Notes: generated by a model from the sequence alone, not told the origin. Counted from the first letter of the stretch, positions 9,590 through 17,910 are shown. The stretch is 64,000 nucleotides of DNA from Streptomyces zaomyceticus (GCF_014656215.1 NZ_BNBZ01000019.1:89267-153266), one strand, 5' to 3'. Program-made: numbers and translations.

Positions 9590-10423
9590 TCAGCGGGCCG
9601 GGCGGGCCTCGGCCGGGAGCCACTCGAAGGACGCGGCGGCGTCGGCGGCCTTGTACTCCAGGCCGATCCAGCCCTCGTACCCGGCCTTCTTCAGCTCGTC
9701 GAGGAGCTGCTCGAGCGGCAGGTCGCCGGTGCCCGGCGCGCCGCGGCCCGGGTTGTCCGCGATCTGGACGTGGCCGGTCTTCGCCGCGTACTGGGCGATG
9801 ACCTGGCCGACGTCCTCGCCGTTCATCGACAGGTGGTAGATGTCGAGGAGGAACTTGGCGTTGCCGAGCCCGGTCGCCGCGTTGACCTTGTCGACGACCT
9901 CGATCGCGGAGGGGGCGCTCACCAGCGGGTAGAGCGGCGACTCCGGCTTGTTGAGGGTCTCGACGAGGAGGATCGCACCGATCCGGTCGGCCGCGCGGGC
10001 GGCCAGGACCAGGTTCTCCAGGGCGAGGGTGTCCTGGATCTGCGGGTCGACGCCCTCCACGCGGTTGCCGTAGAGCGCGTTGAGCGCCTTGCAGCCGACC
10101 GAGGCGGCGAAGTCGGCGGCCACCTCGATGTTGGTGCGGAAGCGGTCCGACTCGTCCCCGGGCACGGAGAGGGCTCCGCGGTCCGGGCCGGGGAGCTGCC
10201 CGGCGTAGAAGTTCAGGCCCACCAGCTGGGTGCCGGCGTCCTCAAGGGCTTTCCTGAGGGCGTCGAGCTCGCTCTGCTCGGGGGTGGCGGTGTCGATCCA
10301 GGGCCACCACAGCTCGACCGCGGTGAAGCCCGCCGCGGCGGCGGCCGCGGGGCGCTCCAGGAGCGGGAGTTCCGTGAAGAGGATCGACAGGTTCACATCG
10401 AAGCGCTGGTCCGTGAATCCCAT
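9590..10423 (-). CDS. hyi: Hydroxypyruvate isomerase
   Basis: This 277-residue TIM-barrel protein of the AP-endonuclease-2/xylose-isomerase-like superfamily interconverts hydroxypyruvate and tartronate semialdehyde. Visible family features are VELWWPWID near the N-terminus, LLVETLNKPE with the metal-ligand Glu, LLDIYHLSMNGED with metal ligands Asp and His, and HVQIADNPGRGAPGTGD. It usually accompanies gcl and glxR. The ATG at 10423 follows AAGGAG at a rather long spacing. Its promoter region carries the same pair of 15-bp boxes, 21 bp apart, as gcl, although the two genes are 6.8 kb apart and on opposite strands. Confidence 0.94.
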   Translation of the reverse strand: MGFTDQRFDVNLSILFTELPLLERPAAAAAAGFTAVELWWPWIDTATPEQSELDALRKALEDAGTQLVGLNFYAGQLPGPDRGALSVPGDESDRFRTNIEVAADFAASVGCKALNALYGNRVEGVDPQIQDTLALENLVLAARAADRIGAILLVETLNKPESPLYPLVSAPSAIEVVDKVNAATGLGNAKFLLDIYHLSMNGEDVGQVIAQYAAKTGHVQIADNPGRGAPGTGDLPLEQLLDELKKAGYEGWIGLEYKAADAAASFEWLPAEARPAR

Positions 10424-10438
10424 GAGGGGCGGCGCTCC

Positions 10439-10474
10439 TTCCGTATCGCGGAAGTAAGTTTCTGTCTGACGGAA
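10439..10474 (-). promoter_or_regulatory. Tandem 15-bp operator boxes upstream of hyi
   Basis: TTCCGTATCGCGGAA (10439-10453) and TTCTGTCTGACGGAA (10460-10474), given on the plus strand, start 21 bp apart like the gcl pair. The distal box touches the proposed -10, so binding would block initiation. Confidence 0.75.
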
Positions 10475-10503
10475 TGTTGCAAGGAGGGCGAGGTGCTTGT
10501 CAA
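10474..10503 (-). promoter_or_regulatory. Putative hyi-glxR promoter
   Basis: On the minus strand TTGACA (10503-10498), 18 bp and CAACAT (10479-10474) precede the operator boxes. The architecture matches the gcl promoter. Confidence 0.5.
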
Positions 10504-10524
10504 GAGGTCCCCGCAGGTCCGGGG

Positions 10525-10540
10525 CTCCCGTAGGCGGGAG
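10525..10540. repeat. Small inverted repeat upstream of the 10561 gene
   Basis: CTCCCG and CGGGAG pair around TAGG, 20 bp before the start codon at 10561. It could sit in a leader or be an operator; nothing decides between these. Confidence 0.35.
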
Positions 10541-10560
10541 TGGGGCCGTAGCGTGGGGCC

Positions 10561-10815
10561 ATGGTGCGTTTGAGAGTGGAGTTCACGACCGAGCCGTTCG
10601 ACCTCGACGAGGCGCCGGCGCACGCGGTCGTGGCCCGTGAGGTCATCCAGTCGGCGGAGCTGGATGCGGTCGACGTCGGCCCCTTCGGCAATACGGCGGA
10701 AGGGGGCGCCGACGAGGTGCTCACCGCCGTCGACGCGCTGCTGCGCGAGTCGCTCGCCGCCGGGGCCACCCGTGTCTCGCTCCAGGTGAACGTGATCGGG
10801 GAGGGCGAGAAGTGA
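10561..10815 (+). CDS. Small thiamine-binding (MTH1187/YkoF-like) family protein
   Basis: This 84-residue protein resembles the MTH1187/DUF77 family of small ferredoxin-fold proteins, some of which bind thiamine or its pyrimidine. The visible pattern is an initial beta strand VRLRVEFTTEP, a helix, VDVGPFGNTAEGGADEVLTAVDALL, and a final RVSLQVNVIGEGEK strand. Gcl needs thiamine diphosphate, but a link to it is speculation. The stop overlaps the next start as GTGA, so translation of the two is probably coupled. It is divergent from hyi. Confidence 0.65.
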   Translation: MVRLRVEFTTEPFDLDEAPAHAVVAREVIQSAELDAVDVGPFGNTAEGGADEVLTAVDALLRESLAAGATRVSLQVNVIGEGEK

Positions 10816-11198
10816 ACGAGCACCCCTTGGTCGCCGCGGTGAAGCCCCTGGTCGACGCCATGGGCGCCGAGCTCCTCGTCCCCGCGCAGGCGGAGGCCGA
10901 CGACGTCGTCCTGGCCTGGGAGGGCGAGGACGTGCTCGCCGTACGCCTGCCCCAGCTGTCCGAATCCCTCGATCACATCCTGGCGGCGATGGAGCGGCGG
11001 CACGGGATGCCGCTGGCCGAGCTGGACCGCAAGGCCAAGCAGGAAGCCGTCCGGCTCCTGGAGGCCCGAGGGGCTTTCTCGGTGCGCCACGGAGTGGAGA
11101 CGGTGGCGGGTGCACTGGGTGTCAGCCGCTTCACCGTGTACAACTACCTCAACAGGGAGACCGCCCTGAGCAGGGAAAAGGCCGCCAAGGGCGAGTAG
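10812..11198 (+). CDS. Small helix-turn-helix protein (YheO-like HTH)
   Basis: This 128-residue protein has a C-terminal helix-turn-helix, VETVAGALGVSRFTVYNYLN, at ~95-114, like the HTH of the YheO/TyrR-type family. The N-terminal ~80 residues look like a small ligand-binding or dimerisation domain with no recognised motif. The GTG at 10812 overlaps the previous stop (GTGA). It lies directly upstream of the uraD-uraH-uricase operon behind a T-tailed terminator. It is therefore a candidate for the unknown protein that recognises the 17-bp palindrome before uraD and katA; that link is positional inference only. Confidence 0.72.
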   Translation: MNEHPLVAAVKPLVDAMGAELLVPAQAEADDVVLAWEGEDVLAVRLPQLSESLDHILAAMERRHGMPLAELDRKAKQEAVRLLEARGAFSVRHGVETVAGALGVSRFTVYNYLNRETALSREKAAKGE

Positions 11199-11218
11199 TT
11201 GATCATGTGTGACCGTAA

Positions 11219-11250
11219 GCCGTCGTCCGGATGTCGGGACGACGGCTTTT
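11219..11250 (+). terminator. Intrinsic terminator before the uricase operon
   Basis: GCCGTCGTCC (11219-11228) pairs with 11237-11246 around 8 nt and is followed by TTTT, a canonical rho-independent terminator that is uncommon in such GC-rich DNA. It ends the two-gene transcript starting at 10561. Confidence 0.85.
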
Positions 11251-11263
11251 GCGTGGCCGAGTT

Positions 11264-11305
11264 TTCAACAAAGTGTTGACGTTGTGTTGCGGAGGGCGTT
11301 AGCTA
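11264..11305 (+). promoter_or_regulatory. uraD operon promoter with 17-bp palindrome
   Basis: TTGACG (11276-11281), 18 bp and TAGCTA (11300-11305) form the promoter. The palindrome TTCAACAAAGTGTTGAC (11264-11280) includes all but the last base of the -35, as at the catalase promoter. Confidence 0.65.
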
Positions 11306-11353
11306 TCCGCAGCCCGTCCGACGCACAGCGAAAAACAGCCACGGAGGCTTCCC

Positions 11354-11869
11354 GTGACTTCAGGTACGACACCGGGCCTCACCCGGTTCAACACCTCGGC
11401 GGACAGCGAGGCCCTCGCCGCGCTCCACGAGGTGTGTTCCAGTTCGGCGTGGGGGAGCAAGATCCTCGCCCAGCGCCCGTACACCACCGCCGAAGCTCTC
11501 TTCCTCGCAGGCGACGCCGCCATGGCCGAACTGACCGCCGAGGACCTTGCCGAAGCGATGGCGGGGCACCCGCCGATCGGTCGTCCGAAGGCCGGGGACC
11601 CGACCTCCTCCCGCGAACAGAGCGGGATGGCCGACGCCTCCGCGGAGCTCAAGACCGAGATGCTCGAACTCAACCTGGCCTACCAGGACCGGTTCGGACA
11701 CGTCTTCCTCATCTGTGCCACCGGCCTGACCGGCGAGCAGATGCGCGACGCGCTCCGGCAGCGGATCGGCAACTCGCCCGAGGAGGAGCGGGAGATCGTC
11801 CGCACCGAACTGGGCAAGATCAACCGCATCCGGCTGAACCGACTCGTAGAGGAAGAGAGCTCCGCATGA
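11354..11869 (+). CDS. uraD: 2-oxo-4-hydroxy-4-carboxy-5-ureidoimidazoline (OHCU) decarboxylase
   Basis: This 171-residue protein catalyses the third step from urate, decarboxylating OHCU to (S)-allantoin. The family signatures are RPYTTAEALFLAGDAAMAEL, the catalytic-His segment AMAGHPPIGRP, and FGHVFLICATGLTGEQM. The GTG at 11354 has ACGGAGG upstream. It overlaps the following HIU hydrolase start as ATGA. The three genes uraD, uraH and uricase are co-directional and closely spaced, forming the complete urate-to-allantoin operon under the 17-bp palindrome promoter. Confidence 0.95.
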   Translation: MTSGTTPGLTRFNTSADSEALAALHEVCSSSAWGSKILAQRPYTTAEALFLAGDAAMAELTAEDLAEAMAGHPPIGRPKAGDPTSSREQSGMADASAELKTEMLELNLAYQDRFGHVFLICATGLTGEQMRDALRQRIGNSPEEEREIVRTELGKINRIRLNRLVEEESSA

Positions 11870-12255
11870 GCACCGACACCACGGCCTCGGTGTCCACCCA
11901 CATCCTGGACACCAGCGTCGGCCGCCCTGCCGAGGGCGTCTCCATCACGCTCGCGGCCCGCAGCGGCTCCGACGCGGAGTGGGTCGCGCTCGGAGGTTCG
12001 GCCACCGACGCGGACGGACGTTGCAAGGACCTGCCGGCGCTGCCGGAGGGCACCACCCACGTACGCCTCGACTTCGAGGTCGAGACGTACTTCTCCAAGA
12101 AGCAAGCCGAGGCGCAGCAGGACGCCCCCCGCGTAAGGGACAGCGGTGCGTTCTTCCCCGAGGTGGCGATCACGTTCGCCGTCACCCCGGGTGAGCACTA
12201 CCACGTACCGCTGCTGCTCAACCCGTTCGGCTACTCCGTATACCGAGGGAGCTAG
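11866..12255 (+). CDS. uraH: 5-hydroxyisourate hydrolase (transthyretin-like)
   Basis: This 129-residue transthyretin-fold enzyme hydrolyses 5-hydroxyisourate, the unstable uricase product, to OHCU. It has the diagnostic HIUase residues: STHILDTSVGRPA with an active-site His near the N-terminus, an Arg in HVRLDFEVE, HYHVPLLLNPFGYS, and a C-terminal YRGS matching the family's YRGS signature. The start ATG overlaps the uraD stop (ATGA). It is followed after five bases by uricase. Confidence 0.96.
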   Translation: MSTDTTASVSTHILDTSVGRPAEGVSITLAARSGSDAEWVALGGSATDADGRCKDLPALPEGTTHVRLDFEVETYFSKKQAEAQQDAPRVRDSGAFFPEVAITFAVTPGEHYHVPLLLNPFGYSVYRGS

Positions 12256-12260
12256 CAGAC

Positions 12261-13184
12261 ATGCCCACGATTCTCGGCCAGAACCAGTACGGCAAAGCAG
12301 AGAACCGCGTCGTCAAGATCACGCGGGACGGCGACACCCACCACATCAAGGACCTGAACGTCTCCGTCGCCCTCTCCGGCGACCTCGACGACGTCCACCT
12401 CACCGGCTCCAACGCCCACTGCCTCCCCACCGACACGACGAAGAACACCGTCTTCGCGTTCGCCAAGGAGTACGGCATCGAGTCCGCCGAGCAGTTCGGC
12501 ATCCACCTCGCCCGCCACTTCGTGACGAGCCAGGAGCCGATCAAGAAGGCGCGCATCCGGATCGAGGAGTACTCCTGGGAGCGCATCGCGTCCTCCGAGG
12601 CCAACTCCAAGTTCATCGGGGCCGAAGAGGTCAACCACTCCTTCGCCCGCAAGGGCCAGGAGACGCGGGTCACCCAGATCACCTACGACGGCGAGCGCTG
12701 GGAGATCATCTCCGGCCTCAAGGACCTCGTCGTCATGAACTCCACCAACTCGGAGTTCTGGGGCTACATCAAGGACCAGTACACGACGCTCCAGGAGGCG
12801 TACGACCGCATCCTGGCCACGCAGGTGTCCGCCCGCTGGCGCTTCAACTGGACCGACGACGACCAGCGGATGCCCAACTGGGAGCGGTCCTACGAGCAGA
12901 CCAGGAAGCACATGCTCGAGGCCTTCTCGGAGACGTACTCGTACTCCCTCCAGCAGACGCTGTACCAGATGGCCACGCGCATCATCAACCACCGCTCGGA
13001 GATCGACGAAGTCCGCTTCTCGCTCCCGAACAAGCACCACTTCCTGGTCGACCTCGAGCCCTTCGGCCTCAAGAACGACAACGAGGTCTACTACGCCGCC
13101 GACCGCATGTACGGCCTCATCGAGGCCACCGTCCTCCGCGACGGAGCCACGGCGCAGATCCCGGTCGACATGACCAACCTCTAA
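12261..13184 (+). CDS. uox: Urate oxidase (uricase)
   Basis: This 307-residue cofactor-free oxidase converts urate plus O2 to 5-hydroxyisourate and H2O2. It starts with ILGQNQYGKAENRVVKI, whose Lys belongs to the catalytic dyad. LPTDTTKNTVFAFAKEYG supplies the catalytic Thr and active-site residues, and HHFLVDLEPFGLKNDNEV is the conserved C-terminal segment. Length is normal for uricases. It is the last gene of the uraD-uraH-uox operon, with a strong hairpin after it. The H2O2 it makes explains the shared promoter motif with the catalase gene 3.8 kb away. The gene is also called pucL in related species. Confidence 0.97.
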   Translation: MPTILGQNQYGKAENRVVKITRDGDTHHIKDLNVSVALSGDLDDVHLTGSNAHCLPTDTTKNTVFAFAKEYGIESAEQFGIHLARHFVTSQEPIKKARIRIEEYSWERIASSEANSKFIGAEEVNHSFARKGQETRVTQITYDGERWEIISGLKDLVVMNSTNSEFWGYIKDQYTTLQEAYDRILATQVSARWRFNWTDDDQRMPNWERSYEQTRKHMLEAFSETYSYSLQQTLYQMATRIINHRSEIDEVRFSLPNKHHFLVDLEPFGLKNDNEVYYAADRMYGLIEATVLRDGATAQIPVDMTNL

Positions 13185-13195
13185 GCGGCATCTGA

Positions 13196-13236
13196 GTGCG
13201 GCCCCCGGCCCGCCCGCAGTCGGGCGGGGGCCGCAC
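13196..13236. terminator. Hairpin after the uricase operon
   Basis: GTGCGGCCCC (13196-13205) pairs with 13227-13236, and inside it CGCCCG/CGGGCG pair around CAGT. The structure lies 12 bp after the uricase stop and before the permease, so the permease may be partly uncoupled. Confidence 0.7.
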
Positions 13237-13254
13237 CGGACCGGAGGGATTCTC

Positions 13255-14661
13255 ATGGCACAGCCCGCAAAGGGGCCGGCGCACGCCGAAGGCCCGTGTT
13301 CCACCCCGCCGGACACCACCCCGCAGGTCCATCCGGTGGACGAAAAGCTTCCCGCCTCGCGGCTCGTCCCCGCGGCGCTCCAGCACATCGCCGCGATGTA
13401 CGCCGGCGTGGTCACCCCTCCGCTGATCATCGGCCAGGCCGTCGGCCTGGACGCGGCCGGGATGACCCGGCTCATCGCCGCCAGTCTGCTCATCGCCGGC
13501 TGCGCGACCATCCTGCAGACCCTCGGCATCCGCCGCTTCGCCGGCAACCGGCTGCCGTTCGTCAACGCCGCCTCCTCCGCCGGAATCGCGCCGATGCTCG
13601 CCATCGCCGAGACCAGCGCCCCCGGCCACCAACTCCCCGCCATCTACGGCGCGGTGATGGTCGCCGGAGTCTTCTGCCTCGCCGTCGGCCCCTTCTTCGG
13701 CAGGCTCCTGCGCTTCTTCCCGCCGCTCGTCACCGGCGTCGTGATCACCCTCATCGGGGTCACCCTGATGCCCGTGCCCGTCGGCTGGGCGCAGGGCGGC
13801 GACCGGACCGCCGCCGACTTCGGCGCCATGAAGTACCTGGCGCTCGCCGGCTTCACCCTCGTCGTCATCCTGCTCTTCCAGCGCTTCGGCAAGGGCTTCG
13901 TCAAGCAGATCGCCCTGCTGCTCGGCCTCTTCATCGGCACCCTCGCCGCGATCCCCTTCGGGATGGCCGACTTCACCGCCCTGCGCGAGGCGCCCGTCGC
14001 GGCCCTGCCCGCCCCCTTCGCCTTCGGCGCCCCCGAGTTCCAGCCCGCCGCGATCCTCTCCCTGTGCATCGTCATGCTGGTCCTCATGACCGAGTCCAGC
14101 GCCGGCATGCTCGCCCTCGGCGAGATCTGCGAGCGGCGCAGCGACGGCCGGACCATCACCCGCGGACTGCGCACCGACGGCATCGCCACCCTGCTCGGCC
14201 CCGTCTTCGGCGGCTTCCCGACCTCGGCCTTCGCCCAGAACGTCGGCGTCGTCTCGCTGACCCGGGTGCGCTCCCGGTACGTGGTCGCCGTCGCCGGCGG
14301 AGCCCTGCTGGTCCTCGGCGCCTTCCCCGTGCTCGGCGCGGTCGTCTCGACGGTCCCGATGCCCGTCCTCGGCGGCGCAGGCATCGTCCTCTTCGGCTCG
14401 ATCGCGGTCAGCGGCATCCGCACCCTGTCGGAAGCCGGACTCGACGACAGCTCCAACATCATCCTGGTGGCCGTCGCGCTCGGAGCGGGCATCATCCCGC
14501 TCGCCGCTCCCACCTTCTACGCCGAATTCCCCGCCTGGGCGCAGACCGTGCTCGGCTCCGGCATCAGCGCGGGCGCGCTCGTCGCCGTCCTGCTGAATCT
14601 GTTCTTCCACCATCTCGGCACCCGGAGCCGTCACACGGCCCCGGCACTCAAATCCTCCTAG
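13255..14661 (+). CDS. NCS2-family purine (urate/xanthine) permease
   Basis: This 468-residue inner-membrane protein has the 14-segment NCS2 pattern. Family motifs are LQHIAAMYAGVVTPPLIIG near the N-terminus, RLPFVNAASSAGIAPMLAI, MTESSAGMLALGEI in the substrate-binding region, and GGFPTSAFAQNVGVVSLTRV. It imports oxidised purines with a cation. The ATG at 13255 follows GGAGGG. Its position between uricase and the guanine deaminase argues for urate, xanthine or guanine as substrate. A paralogue lies at 16403-17851. Confidence 0.92.
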   Translation: MAQPAKGPAHAEGPCSTPPDTTPQVHPVDEKLPASRLVPAALQHIAAMYAGVVTPPLIIGQAVGLDAAGMTRLIAASLLIAGCATILQTLGIRRFAGNRLPFVNAASSAGIAPMLAIAETSAPGHQLPAIYGAVMVAGVFCLAVGPFFGRLLRFFPPLVTGVVITLIGVTLMPVPVGWAQGGDRTAADFGAMKYLALAGFTLVVILLFQRFGKGFVKQIALLLGLFIGTLAAIPFGMADFTALREAPVAALPAPFAFGAPEFQPAAILSLCIVMLVLMTESSAGMLALGEICERRSDGRTITRGLRTDGIATLLGPVFGGFPTSAFAQNVGVVSLTRVRSRYVVAVAGGALLVLGAFPVLGAVVSTVPMPVLGGAGIVLFGSIAVSGIRTLSEAGLDDSSNIILVAVALGAGIIPLAAPTFYAEFPAWAQTVLGSGISAGALVAVLLNLFFHHLGTRSRHTAPALKSS

Positions 14662-14709
14662 GGTCCTGCCGTGCCCACTCCACCCCAGAGGAATGAAGGA
14701 ACCACCGCC

Positions 14710-16098
14710 ATGGCAGCACCTGCGGCAGCCCAGCGCATCGTCATCGAGAACGCGGCGATCGCGACCGTCGACGCGAACGACACCGAGTACGCCTCCGGCT
14801 ACCTCGTCGTCGCCGACAACAAGATCGAGTCCATCGGTGCCGGCAAGGCTCCCGAGGGCCTGGAGAACGTGGTCCGGCGCATCGACGCCACCGGCCACCT
14901 CGTCACGCCCGGTCTCGTCAACACCCACCACCACTTCTACCAGTGGATCACCCGGGGACTGGCGACCGACCACAACCTCTTCAACTGGCTGGTCGCGCTC
15001 TACCCGACGTGGGCGCGGATCGACGAGCAGATGGTGCGTGCCGCCGCCCGGGGTTCGCTGGCCATGATGGCCCGCGGTGGTGTGACCACCGCGATGGACC
15101 ACCACTACGTGTACCCGGTGAACTCCGGCGACCTCTCCGGCGCCATCATCGGCGCGGCCTCCGAGATGGGGGTCCGCTTCACCCTCGCCCGCGGCTCCAT
15201 GGACCGCAGCGAGAAGGACGGCGGCCTGCCGCCGGACTTCGCCGTCGAGACCACCGAGGGCGCGCTCGCCGCGACCGAGGAGACGGTGAAGAAGTACCAC
15301 GACGCCTCCTTCGACGCGATGACCCAGATCGCCGTGGCGCCCTGTTCGCCCTTCTCCATCTCCACCGAGCTCCTCCGGGAGGGCGCGGCGCTCGGCCGTC
15401 GTCTGGGCGTGCGCATGCACACCCACGGCTCGGAGACCGTGGAGGAGGAGAAGTTCTGCCACGAGCTCTTCGGCATGGGCCCGACGGACTACTTCGAGTC
15501 CACCGGCTTCCTCGGCGAGGACGTGTGGATGGCGCACTGCGTCCACATGAACGACTCCGACATCGCGGCCTTCGCCCGCACCAAGACCGGTGTGGCGCAC
15601 TGCCCCTCCTCCAACGCGCGTCTGGCCGCCGGCATCGCCCGCGTCCCCGACATGCTGAAGGCGGGCGTACCCGTCGGCCTCGGTGTCGACGGCACCGCCT
15701 CCAACGAGTCCGGCGAGCTCCACACCGAGCTGCGCAACGCGCTCCTCATCAACCGGCTCGGCGCCCACCGCGAGGCCGCGCTCAACGCCCGCCAGGCCCT
15801 GCGCCTCGGCACCTTCGGCGGAGCCCAGGTCCTCGGCCGCGCCGACAACATCGGCTCCCTCGAGGCCGGCAAGCTCGCCGACTTCGTCCTGTGGAAGATC
15901 GACGGCCTCGGCCACTCCACCATCGCCGACCCGGTCACCGCCATCGTCTTCGGCGCGGCGGCCCCGGTCACGGCCTCCTTCGTCAACGGCAAGCAGATCG
16001 TCGAGAACGACCGGCTGCTCACCGTCGATGAGGACACCATCGCGCGCGAAGCGCGCGCGGAGGCACAGCGTCTGGCCCGCATCGCGGCCCAGGGCTGA
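14710..16098 (+). CDS. 8-oxoguanine deaminase / guanine deaminase family amidohydrolase
   Basis: This 462-residue zinc amidohydrolase fits the 8-oxoguanine/guanine deaminase branch. Visible signatures are VTPGLVNTHHHFYQWITRGL (metal-binding HxH), RMHTHGSE with a metal His, CVHMNDSD, and GLGVDGTASNES with the catalytic Asp. Deamination of guanine gives xanthine, and of 8-oxoguanine gives urate. The ATG at 14710 follows GAAGGA by nine bases; an in-frame GTG at 14671 lacks a ribosome site. It lies between two NCS2 permeases and 48 bp after the first, so permease-deaminase co-transcription is likely. Three tandem hairpins follow. Confidence 0.9.
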   Translation: MAAPAAAQRIVIENAAIATVDANDTEYASGYLVVADNKIESIGAGKAPEGLENVVRRIDATGHLVTPGLVNTHHHFYQWITRGLATDHNLFNWLVALYPTWARIDEQMVRAAARGSLAMMARGGVTTAMDHHYVYPVNSGDLSGAIIGAASEMGVRFTLARGSMDRSEKDGGLPPDFAVETTEGALAATEETVKKYHDASFDAMTQIAVAPCSPFSISTELLREGAALGRRLGVRMHTHGSETVEEEKFCHELFGMGPTDYFESTGFLGEDVWMAHCVHMNDSDIAAFARTKTGVAHCPSSNARLAAGIARVPDMLKAGVPVGLGVDGTASNESGELHTELRNALLINRLGAHREAALNARQALRLGTFGGAQVLGRADNIGSLEAGKLADFVLWKIDGLGHSTIADPVTAIVFGAAAPVTASFVNGKQIVENDRLLTVDEDTIAREARAEAQRLARIAAQG

Positions 16099-16113
16099 CC
16101 CTCCCCATGGAGT

Positions 16114-16217
16114 CCGACCGAGGGGGACGGCCCTCGGTCGGTCGCCGCGGACCCGAGCGGGGTCCGCGGCAGCCCGACCGGGAGGTGCCGAGCGCAGAAG
16201 ACCTCGGCACCTCCCGG
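16114..16217. terminator. Three consecutive perfect hairpins
   Basis: The stems are CCGACCGAGGG (16114-16124) with 16131-16141, GCCGCGGACCC (16144-16154) with 16160-16170, and CCGGGAGGTGCCGAG (16178-16192) with 16203-16217. They lie immediately after the deaminase gene and before the second permease. Confidence 0.75.
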
Positions 16218-16402
16218 AACGGTGATGTGCGCCCGCGCCCCCACCGGGCGCCCTCACCGGGCATTCCGTCCCGCGCCGCGACTCCCCGCGCGCACCCCGC
16301 ACCACCCCGCAACGAGCCGCACCTCCTGCACCCCGCACCGCATCGCACCACCTCCCTGAACCCCGCGTCACCGCCGACGTGTAACCGACCGGAGGAACCG
16401 CC
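16218..16402. other. C-rich stretch before the second permease
   Basis: Together with the hairpins at 16114-16217 this makes a 304-bp gene-free gap. The stretch is C-rich and contains repeated CCCCGCACC-like words around 16290-16350. I see no clear promoter, no match to either purine-regulon palindrome, and no coding frame. Confidence 0.4.
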
Positions 16403-17851
16403 GTGGCCGCCAAGCCCCAGGTTCGCAATGCACAAGACGCAGGCTCCGCCCCCGACGACCGCGAGACACATCCGGTCGACGAGACGTTGCCCCCACTGAA
16501 GATGGTCACCAGCGGCCTCCAGCACGTGGCCGCCATGTATGCCGGGGTCGTCGCCCCGCCCCTGATCGTCGGAGCGGCCGTCGGCCTCTCCGGCACCGAA
16601 CTCACCTTCCTGACCGGCGCCAGCCTCTTCACCGCGGGTCTCGCCACCTTCCTCCAGACGCTCGGGGTCTGGAAGATCGGCGCCCGGCTGCCGTTCGTCA
16701 ACGGCGTCACCTTCGCCGGCGTCGCACCGATGCTCGCCATCGTCGACACCACCGACGACAAGGCCGACGCGCTCCCCGTCATCTTCGGCGCGATCATCGT
16801 GGCCGGACTCCTCGGCTTCCTCGCCGCCCCGTGGTTCTCCCGCCTCGTGCGGTTCTTCCCACCGGTCGTCACCGGCACCGTGATCACCCTGATAGGCGTG
16901 TCCCTCCTCCCGGTCGCCTTCGGCTGGGCGCAGGGCCCCAACCCCGCGGCCGAGGACTACGGTTCGACCACGTTCCTCTCCCTCGCAGGCATCACCCTGG
17001 TCGTCGTCCTGCTGATCCGTCGCTTCACCCGCGGCTTCCTCAAGCAGATCGCCGTTCTCGTCGGCCTCGTCATCGGCACGCTGATCGCCATCCCGTTCGG
17101 CGTCACCGACTTCTCCCCGGTGACCGAGGCGGACATCGTCGGCTTCCCGACGCCGTTCCACTTCGGCGGCCCGCAGTTCGCCCTCGCCGCGATCATCTCC
17201 ATGTGCGTGGTCATGCTGGTCTCCATGACCGAGTCGACCGCCGACATGCTGGCGCTCGGCGAGATCGTCGAACGGCCCGCCGACGAGAAGACCATCGCGG
17301 CCGGACTGCGCGCCGACACCCTCGGCTCCGCGATCAGCCCGTTCTTCAACGGCTTCATGTGCAGCGCCTTCGCGCAGAACATCGGCCTGGTCGCGATGAC
17401 CCGGATCCGCAGCCGCTTCGTCGTCGCCTGCGGCGGTGGCTTCCTGGTCCTGATGGGCCTCTCGCCGGTCGCCGCCTCCCTGATCTCGGTCGTCCCCCGG
17501 CCGGTCCTGGGCGGTGCGGGCGTCGTCCTCTTCGGCTCGGTCGCCGCCAGCGGCATCCAGACCCTCGTCAAGGCCGGTCTGGAGAAGGACAACAACGTGC
17601 TGATCGTGGCCGTCTCACTCGCCGTCGGCATCATCCCGATCACCGCGCCGGAGTTCTACCACGCCTTCCCCGAGACGGCGAAGATCATCCTGGACTCCGG
17701 CATCTCGACCGGCTGCGTCGCCGCGGTCCTGCTCAACGTGGTCTTCAACCACCTGGGCCGAGGCCGGGACGACGACGAGGTCACCGCCCCGATGGAGCCC
17801 GGCGACGAGATCTCGGGCAGCCACTCGGCCAAGGCGGCGCACGTCCACTGA
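16403..17851 (+). CDS. NCS2-family purine permease, second paralogue
   Basis: This 482-residue paralogue of the permease at 13255-14661 shares its motifs: LQHVAAMYAGVVAPPLIVG, RLPFVNGVTFAGVAPMLAI, MTESTADMLALGEIVERP and AQNIGLVAMTRIRSRFV. A hydrophilic, acidic C-terminal tail of about 30 residues is specific to this copy. The substrate is probably urate or xanthine. The GTG at 16403 follows GGAGG. It is separated from the upstream deaminase by three hairpins, so it probably has its own promoter, and it reads into the racemase-fold gene 59 bp downstream. Confidence 0.91.
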   Translation: MAAKPQVRNAQDAGSAPDDRETHPVDETLPPLKMVTSGLQHVAAMYAGVVAPPLIVGAAVGLSGTELTFLTGASLFTAGLATFLQTLGVWKIGARLPFVNGVTFAGVAPMLAIVDTTDDKADALPVIFGAIIVAGLLGFLAAPWFSRLVRFFPPVVTGTVITLIGVSLLPVAFGWAQGPNPAAEDYGSTTFLSLAGITLVVVLLIRRFTRGFLKQIAVLVGLVIGTLIAIPFGVTDFSPVTEADIVGFPTPFHFGGPQFALAAIISMCVVMLVSMTESTADMLALGEIVERPADEKTIAAGLRADTLGSAISPFFNGFMCSAFAQNIGLVAMTRIRSRFVVACGGGFLVLMGLSPVAASLISVVPRPVLGGAGVVLFGSVAASGIQTLVKAGLEKDNNVLIVAVSLAVGIIPITAPEFYHAFPETAKIILDSGISTGCVAAVLLNVVFNHLGRGRDDDEVTAPMEPGDEISGSHSAKAAHVH

Positions 17852-17910
17852 ACCGCCCCGTCGCCCCACCGCCAGCCCCGGTCCCCGCGCACGCCGCGGG
17901 GCCCGGGGCC

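Noticed and set aside
13117..16941. Minus-strand open frame of over 1,200 codons opposite the permeases and deaminase
   Set aside because: It is antisense to three genes with clear family motifs, and its translation is repetitive Gly/Asp/Glu/Arg with no domain.
16831..17910. Upstream extension of the racemase-fold frame into the permease gene
   Set aside because: It overlaps the permease coding sequence in another frame and has shadow composition. The family N-terminus is reached at the GTG at 17911.
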